The notes under the pieces: generated by a model
Databases searched by the model: none
The model's input: only the letters and a program-made list of their open reading frames with translations
What the model was told of the DNA's origin: nothing
NCBI GenBank assembly: GCA_039934875.1
Contig: JBDTLH010000225.1
Span: 1-10,713, forward strand
DNA length: 10,713 nt
Direction of reading: 5' to 3'
Source of the DNA: JBDTLH01 sp039934875
Lineage (GTDB): Bacteria; Acidobacteriota; Terriglobia; Terriglobales; Acidobacteriaceae
Shown here: positions 6,397-10,713 of the stretch, piece after piece
How the letters are laid out: every line of letters begins with the position of its first letter
Numbering within the stretch: position 1 is the stretch's first letter
Made by a program: the position numbers and the translations under genes

Positions 6397-6903
6397 ATGA
6401 AATCTAGATTCTGGAAAGCCACTTCCGCACTGGCATTGGGGTTGATGCTGGTTCTGTCACTTGGCCGCGGCGCAATGGCGCAGTCGGCGGAAACGCACGC
6501 CTCACCCACCCTGCATGGGACGTGGATTGTGGCGGTGCAAATCCGTAACTGTCAAACCGGCGCTCCGCTGGGGATGCCATTCCGTTCACTGCTATCCTTT
6601 GCTGCGGGAGGAACCGTAACGGAGACAACGGAGAACCCGATGTTCTATCCGGCCCTGCGCGGGCCCGGCCATGGGATATGGAGCCGAACGGGCTCTCACA
6701 ACTTCAAGGCTTCGACGACAGCGTTTATTGCCCTGAACGGGTCTCTGGTAAAGACCCAGAGGATTGGCCAGAACATTGAAATTTCCACTGACCCAAATCA
6801 ATTCACCACCACGTCAGCCGTGGTGGAATTTTTCGATCCCGATGGTAATCTGATTCAGAAGGGATGCGCCAGTGCGGTCGGCGTACGATATCGATTTCAA
6901 TAG
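6397..6903 (+). CDS. Secreted conserved protein of unknown function
   Basis: This is a 168-residue protein. Residues 1-28 are a classic Sec signal peptide: basic start (MKSRFWK), hydrophobic core (ALALGLMLVLSLG) and a signal peptidase I site after AMA. The mature part of about 140 residues begins QSAETHASPTLHGTW and alternates short hydrophobic and polar stretches, suggesting a beta-rich fold. It holds only two cysteines, Cys52 (RNCQTGAPLG) and Cys157 (QKGCASAVG), well placed for a disulfide joining the two ends. The central PALRGPGHGIWSRTG looks like a conserved core. I associate this pattern with uncharacterised acidobacterial exported proteins but cannot name a family; a lipocalin-like barrel is one possibility. 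The ATG at 6397 is chosen because AAGGAGA precedes it by 6 bases and it starts the signal peptide; the longer open frame from 6160 overlaps the regulator. A strong hairpin follows the stop. Confidence 0.85.
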   Translation: MKSRFWKATSALALGLMLVLSLGRGAMAQSAETHASPTLHGTWIVAVQIRNCQTGAPLGMPFRSLLSFAAGGTVTETTENPMFYPALRGPGHGIWSRTGSHNFKASTTAFIALNGSLVKTQRIGQNIEISTDPNQFTTTSAVVEFFDPDGNLIQKGCASAVGVRYRFQ

Positions 6904-6921
6904 TCTATGCCTTGGAGTTTC

Positions 6922-6952
6922 TGGCGTGGGTTCGTAACTTGAACTCACGCCA
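6922..6952 (+). terminator. 12-bp hairpin after the secreted-protein gene, probable terminator without U-tract
   Basis: TGGCGTGGGTTC (6922-6933) pairs along its full length with GAACTCACGCCA (6941-6952), with one G-U wobble and a 7-base loop, starting 18 bases after the stop codon. The following bases (TTCCCTCC) are pyrimidine-rich but contain no true T-run. It could act as a terminator or as a 3' RNA-stabilising structure. Confidence 0.5.
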
Positions 6953-7024
6953 TTCCCTCCGGGCGTCTATCGCCTTGACCGGGTGAAGCGAAGCGGGTTG
7001 CGCTGGGGACAGGTGCAAAAACCA

Positions 7025-7039
7025 TCCCTCGCCGAGGGA
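7025..7039. terminator. Short hairpin with flanking A and T runs, weak bidirectional terminator or leader structure
   Basis: TCCCTC-GCC-GAGGGA is a 6-bp stem with a 3-base loop. Four T's follow shortly after on the plus strand (7042-7045) and five A's precede it (7017-7021), so either strand reads as a hairpin followed by a short U-run. It sits 25 bases before the first permease gene, so it may instead be part of that gene's leader or promoter. Confidence 0.25.
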
Positions 7040-7059
7040 ACTTTTCCCCTCTCGCGTCG

Positions 7060-7065
7060 TATATA
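7060..7065 (+). promoter_or_regulatory. Possible -10 element at the permease start, suggesting a leaderless transcript
   Basis: TATATA ends on the A of the ATG at 7065. A transcript begun 6-8 bases later would start at or very near the second in-frame ATG (7071). No Shine-Dalgarno sequence precedes either ATG. The -35 region is poor, so this is only a candidate. Confidence 0.2.
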
Positions 7066-8336
7066 TGTCTATGCAGGCGCTCAGCGATCTCTTCGGACAG
7101 ACCTTCCAGGCTCTCTGGGCGCACAAACTGCGCACGTTCCTGACTATGTTCGGCATCGCCTGGGGCGTCGGCTCCCTCCTGCTGCTGGTCGGATTGGGCG
7201 AAGGCTTCCGCACCGGCAATCAGCGCGGGCTCGCCGAGATTGGCGAAAACATCATCATGATCTGGCCTGGCGTCGCTCCCGCCGTGGCCGGACAGCATAA
7301 TGCCGGCAAACGCTATTACCTCACTGAGCAAGACGCCGCCGACATCTCGACCCAGGCCCCCCACGTGGGCCGCTTTGCCGGAGTCATCCAACGCAGCGAT
7401 ATCCACGCCGTGAGCGCCTTTCAGAACTACGGTCCTCAATTGCAGGGCGTACCCGCTATTTACAACCAGATCCGCAACCTTCCCCCCGGCAGCGGACGCT
7501 GGCTCAATCAGGCGGACGTCGATCAGAAGCGCAACGTCATCGTCATCGGTGACGAGGTCCGCAAGCAGCTCTTTCCCGATTCCAATGAGACCGCGCACCC
7601 GCTCGGGGCATTCATTTTGCTCAACGGAGTTCGCTTTCAGGTGGTCGGCACCATCGCTAAGATCGGACGTGATTCGGGCATGAACGGCGCCAACTCACGC
7701 GCTTACATTCCCATCACCACCATGAGTCAGTACTGGCCGGTAAAGGGCGATAACGTGCCTCCGGATGCGCTTTCCACTATCAATTACAGCCCTATTACCC
7801 GCGCCGACCACGAGTTGGCAAAACAGGAAGTCCATCACATCGTTGCCCGCAATCACGGATTTGATGAAACCAATGCTGAGGCGTTCGAAGAGTGGGACAC
7901 CGTGCAATCCGCCGACATGGTGGGCAAAATTTTCACCGCCATGGATATGTTTCTCGGCAGCGTCGGCATCGTGACCCTTATGCTGGGCGCCATAGGCGTC
8001 ATAAATATCATGTTGGTCTCCGTCAGCGAGCGCACCCGCGAAATCGGATTGCGCAAGGCCCTCGGCGCCACCAGCTTCAACGTGCTCGCGCAATTCTGCT
8101 TCGAAGGTGCGTTCCTCACCATCGGCAGCGGACTGCTGGGCATGGGCGGTGCGTGGCTCTTGATGGCCGCGCTCCATCAGTTGCCGGCGCAAGGGGGATT
8201 CGATCCGCCTACTCTTGTGCCCGCCTCCGCCGCGCTGGCCATCGGTTCTCTGGCTATCGCCGGTATCGCCGCCGGACTCTATCCCGCAAGACAAGCCGCC
8301 AAACTCGCGCCCATCGAAGCCCTCAGGAGAGATTAA
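7065..8336 (+). CDS. ABC transporter permease, MacB/FtsX type (first of a pair)
   Basis: This 423-residue membrane protein has the MacB/LolC-like plan. Helix 1 lies at about 22-45 (FLTMFGIAWGVGSLLLLVGL), followed by a large extracytoplasmic core domain (about 46-294), then three helices near 296-320, 343-368 and 387-408. The FtsX signature SERTREIGLRKALGA (321-335), which contacts the ATPase in characterised systems, and the closing YPARQAAKLAPIEALR (406-421) are both present. Proteins of this type couple cytoplasmic ATP hydrolysis to movements of the outer domain, driving efflux or lipoprotein extraction; the substrate is unknown. No nucleotide-binding domain is fused, unlike MacB, and none is encoded nearby. 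Two ATGs (7065 and 7071) are possible; neither has a ribosome binding site, and alignment with the second permease gives slight support to 7071. The second permease follows after 4 bases, so the two are co-transcribed and probably form a heterodimer. Confidence 0.9.
   Translation: MSMQALSDLFGQTFQALWAHKLRTFLTMFGIAWGVGSLLLLVGLGEGFRTGNQRGLAEIGENIIMIWPGVAPAVAGQHNAGKRYYLTEQDAADISTQAPHVGRFAGVIQRSDIHAVSAFQNYGPQLQGVPAIYNQIRNLPPGSGRWLNQADVDQKRNVIVIGDEVRKQLFPDSNETAHPLGAFILLNGVRFQVVGTIAKIGRDSGMNGANSRAYIPITTMSQYWPVKGDNVPPDALSTINYSPITRADHELAKQEVHHIVARNHGFDETNAEAFEEWDTVQSADMVGKIFTAMDMFLGSVGIVTLMLGAIGVINIMLVSVSERTREIGLRKALGATSFNVLAQFCFEGAFLTIGSGLLGMGGAWLLMAALHQLPAQGGFDPPTLVPASAALAIGSLAIAGIAAGLYPARQAAKLAPIEALRRD
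8325..8330 (+). promoter_or_regulatory. Ribosome binding site of the second permease
   Basis: AGGAGA lies inside the last codons of the first permease, 10 bases before ATG 8341. It fixes this start over the longer frame open from 8215, which would overlap the first permease, and supports coupled translation. Confidence 0.6.
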
Positions 8337-8340
8337 CCTT

Positions 8341-9588
8341 ATGCTCCGCGACATCATCGGCCAGTCCTTCGATGCCCTCAAATATAATCGCCGTCGTACC
8401 ACCCTCACCATGCTGGGCATGGCCTGGGGCATTGCCACCGTTGTCCTGCTCATCGCTTACGGCAACGGTTTCGGACGCGCCATCGATGCCATTTTTTCAA
8501 ACTTCGGCACGCGCATCATTGGCGTCTTTCCCGGTAAAACCACCCTGCAGGCGGGCGGCAGCAAAGCCGGCGTCGAGGTAAGACTCAATGAGGATGACGT
8601 CGACAAACTAGCAAACTCTGTTCCCGCCATCCGCCACATCAGCCCCGAAGTCTCCGACACCTACCCTGTACAAGCAGATAACCGCAGCTACAATTTCACC
8701 GTCAGCGGAGACTATGCGAGCGTTGCTCAGATTCGCGCCCTCGTCCTCGATGCCGGCAGCTTCTTCACCCGGGAGGACAATCAAACCAAAGCGCGGGTCG
8801 TGGTTTTGTCGTCGGATGCAAAAGAAAAGCTCTTCTCCGGCATGGACCCGATCGGCCAACCGGTGCGCATCAAAGGCATCAGCTTCACCGTTATCGGATA
8901 TCTGAAGCCCAAGATGGAAGAGGAGGGCGGCGACAACGACATCAACCGCACTCTTTATGTGCCCTATCGCAGCATGGGCGACATCAAAGACATCCGCTAC
9001 CCCACCGCTCTCTGGCTCAGCTACGAAGGCGATCGCTGGGAGTTGATTGAGCACGGACTTCGCGAGACCCTCGCCCTCGCCCATGGCTTCAATCCGCGGG
9101 ATGAAATGGCGGTCCACGTCTTCAACGCCATGAAGCAGGTAACCCAGTTCCACATCATCACCATGGGGCTCAAAATTCTGCTCGGCTTCATCGGTACCCT
9201 TACCCTTGGCATCGGCGGCATCGGGCTCATGAACATCATGCTCGTCTCCGTCACCCAGCGCACCCGCGAGATCGGCATCGAAAAAGCGCTAGGCGCTCGC
9301 CGCCGCGACATCCTGCTCCAATTTCTTGCCGAAGCCATGGCCATCACCTTCGCTGGAGGCGCATTCGGCATCCTGCTCGCCTATGCGGTTTCCATTGGCG
9401 TCGGGCGCATTACCTTCTACAGCGCCCTCGCCAAAAATGCCGAGGCCGCCGACATCCGCTTGCTCATTGATCCCGCGACCCTGATCGCCGCCACCATTAT
9501 CCTCGCCTTCGTAGGATTGATCAGCGGTATGGTTCCCGCCGTTCATGCCTCTAAACTCGATCCCATCGAAGCCCTGCGCTACGAATAG
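8341..9588 (+). CDS. ABC transporter permease, MacB/FtsX type (second of a pair)
   Basis: This 415-residue paralogue of the preceding gene has the same plan. Helix 1 lies at about 20-42 (LTMLGMAWGIATVVLLIAYG), a MacB-like extracytoplasmic core occupies roughly 45-270, and three helices lie near 277-303, 328-353 and 380-402. The FtsX signature is TQRTREIGIEKALGARRRDI (305-324), and the end reads MVPAVHASKLDPIEALRYE. The N-termini of the two proteins align directly (GQSFDALKYNRRRTTLTMLG with GQTFQALWAHKLRTFLTMFG), pointing to an old duplication. The core domain carries a charged loop (KPKMEEEGGDNDINR, 189-203) not seen in the partner, so the two outer domains have diverged. Acidobacteria often carry fused, roughly 800-residue permeases of this class; here the two halves are separate genes. 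The ATPase must come from elsewhere. The substrate is unknown. The downstream gene is convergent. Confidence 0.9.
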   Translation: MLRDIIGQSFDALKYNRRRTTLTMLGMAWGIATVVLLIAYGNGFGRAIDAIFSNFGTRIIGVFPGKTTLQAGGSKAGVEVRLNEDDVDKLANSVPAIRHISPEVSDTYPVQADNRSYNFTVSGDYASVAQIRALVLDAGSFFTREDNQTKARVVVLSSDAKEKLFSGMDPIGQPVRIKGISFTVIGYLKPKMEEEGGDNDINRTLYVPYRSMGDIKDIRYPTALWLSYEGDRWELIEHGLRETLALAHGFNPRDEMAVHVFNAMKQVTQFHIITMGLKILLGFIGTLTLGIGGIGLMNIMLVSVTQRTREIGIEKALGARRRDILLQFLAEAMAITFAGGAFGILLAYAVSIGVGRITFYSALAKNAEAADIRLLIDPATLIAATIILAFVGLISGMVPAVHASKLDPIEALRYE

Positions 9589-9624
9589 ACTATGGCTGAA
9601 TCCGAGCATCCGGACAGATGACTG

Positions 9625-10713
9625 CTACCCCTGCGTCTTCATCACCCGCACAGGCGCCTGTGAGCCCGTCGGTCGTTGTTGCATCAGACTGACCCCATAT
9701 CCGATCACGAACGTCAGAATCGACCCTATCGGCACATACCAGGTGAATGCGATCTCCGGCACGGGGATGCCGAAGCGCGCGCCTTGCCATATCACCAAAT
9801 TCATGGCGAGGCCGCAGATCATACCGATGATGGCGCCGTCTTCTGTGGCGCGTTTGGTGAGGGTGCCAAGCAAAAATACCCCCAGCAGCCCTCCATAGGC
9901 GACGGAGGCAATAGCCAGTCCGACTTCGACCACCCGTCCGCCGCCGCGCGAGAGGATAGCGAGACCGAAGAGCACGACGCCCCAGACAATGGTGAGCCAG
10001 CGCGATATCCAGACGCGACTTTTGTCAGAGGAGCCGGGAAACATTTGCGCATAAAAATCAATCACCGATGTCGAAGATAGCGAATTGAGCGCCGCCGATA
10101 GGTTCGACATCGCGGCGGCTAGGATGGCGGCAATCAGCAGTCCGGAGATGCCGTGCGGCATGCGGGTGACAATAAACGTGGGGAAGATGCGGTCCGAGGT
10201 GGTAGTGAACTTCGCGCCGTGGTAGAGGACGAAGAGTCCCGCGCCCACCAGCAGGAAAAAGGAAAACTGCATGAACACGAAGACGCCGCTCGAAAGCAAG
10301 GCAAGGCGAGATTCCACCTGATTCTTGGCGGCGAGCAGACGCTGCACCATGAGTTGATCGGTGCCGTGACTAGCGGTGGTGAGAAATGCTCCGCCGATCA
10401 GGCCAGCGAAAATGGTGTAAGGCTGCGCCGGGCTGAGGGAGAAGTTCCAGATGTGAAATTTGCCGGCAGCCGATGCGGTCGCGTGCAGCGTACTCCACCC
10501 GCCGGGGATGAGATGGAGGATGGTGGCGAGGCCGATGGCGGTGCCGGCCATATAGATCGCCATCTGCACCACGTCGGTCCATATGACGGCGGTGAGGCCG
10601 CCCTCGAAGGTGTAGATGAGGGTGAGCAGGGTGATGATGCCGATGGCGGCGATGTCGCTGTGCAAAGTGGGCGTGAATCCGAGGGCGATGCTGATGACCA
10701 GCGAGACGGCGTA
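9625..10713 (-). CDS. Sodium:solute symporter family (SSS) transporter, C-terminal part (5' end outside window)
   Basis: This is a polytopic membrane transporter of the SSS (SLC5-like) family, which couples Na+ entry to uptake of a solute such as a sugar, carboxylate, amino acid or vitamin. The frame is open to the right edge; the 362 visible residues are the C-terminal portion. Diagnostic motifs are TFEGGLTAVIWTDVVQ (35-50), the HGTDQLMVQRLLAAKN block (116-131), and ILAAAMSNLSAALNSLSSTS (197-216). The serine/threonine-rich end of the last segment is where family structures place the Na2 sodium site. Further hydrophobic helices follow, and a polar 20-residue tail closes the protein. The true start is not in the window: the TTG at 10663-10665 lies mid-protein. 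Substrate cannot be predicted from this part. It is convergent with the permease pair, 36 bases apart, with no clear terminator between them. Confidence 0.93.
   Translation of the reverse strand, partial: YAVSLVISIALGFTPTLHSDIAAIGIITLLTLIYTFEGGLTAVIWTDVVQMAIYMAGTAIGLATILHLIPGGWSTLHATASAAGKFHIWNFSLSPAQPYTIFAGLIGGAFLTTASHGTDQLMVQRLLAAKNQVESRLALLSSGVFVFMQFSFFLLVGAGLFVLYHGAKFTTTSDRIFPTFIVTRMPHGISGLLIAAILAAAMSNLSAALNSLSSTSVIDFYAQMFPGSSDKSRVWISRWLTIVWGVVLFGLAILSRGGGRVVEVGLAIASVAYGGLLGVFLLGTLTKRATEDGAIIGMICGLAMNLVIWQGARFGIPVPEIAFTWYVPIGSILTFVIGYGVSLMQQRPTGSQAPVRVMKTQG

Noticed and set aside
6945..7598. Minus-strand open frame opposite the first permease (and similar ones at 7695-8453 and 8608-9153)
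   Set aside because: All mirror the coding frames of convincing permease genes and show no signal, domain or start site of their own.
9601..9614. Small TCCG/CGGA hairpin between the second permease and the symporter
   Set aside because: It has only four base pairs and no T-run, so it is not supportable as a terminator.

Overview
The window is a GC-rich chromosomal segment of ordinary bacterial gene density. It has eight protein genes, no RNA genes, and no sign of a mobile element, phage or CRISPR array. The gene set points to an Acidobacteriota (Terriglobia-like) chromosome: an FtsK end, a DUF2339 membrane protein, a CadC-like winged-helix/TPR regulator, an SRPBCC protein beside a formaldehyde-dehydrogenase-like alcohol dehydrogenase, and separate MacB-type permeases. 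This assignment rests on family resemblance and base composition by eye, not on a search.

Layout. (1) 3-461, plus: the C-terminal end of DNA translocase FtsK, including its DNA-reading gamma domain. (2) 534-2240, minus: a DUF2339 polytopic membrane protein, convergent with ftsK. (3) 2381-3235 and 3284-4462, plus: a membrane-anchored SRPBCC protein followed 48 bases later by a zinc-dependent dehydrogenase, probably one operon. The 140-base gap upstream of the pair holds a perfect 7-bp inverted repeat. (4) 4508-6274, minus: a soluble OmpR/PhoB-type winged-helix regulator with a TolB/FlgO-like middle and TPR repeats, starting at TTG. (5) 6397-6903, plus: a secreted 168-residue protein of unknown function, divergent from the regulator. 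(6) 7065-8336 and 8341-9588, plus: two paralogous MacB/FtsX-type ABC permeases, 4 bases apart, with no ATPase gene in view. (7) 9625-10713, minus: the C-terminal part of a sodium:solute symporter that runs off the window.

The most interesting stretch is the 122-base divergent region between the TPR regulator and the secreted protein (6275-6396). The regulator side has a good sigma70-type promoter (TTGAAA-N18-TATACT). The secreted-protein side has only a weak -10, which overlaps the regulator's -10. Between the promoters and the regulator start lie four TTCA elements spaced 11, 10 and 21 bp, that is, on one helical face. The last falls where the -35 of the secreted-protein gene would be. This is how OmpR/PhoB-type proteins usually bind, so I propose that the regulator controls itself and the secreted protein from this site.

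No stretch of 300 bases or more lacks a gene. The longest gaps are 2241-2380, 6275-6396 and 6904-7064, and their contents are listed as features. I see no clearly new multi-gene system. The novelty here is mostly the regulatory hypothesis and a few uncharacterised proteins.
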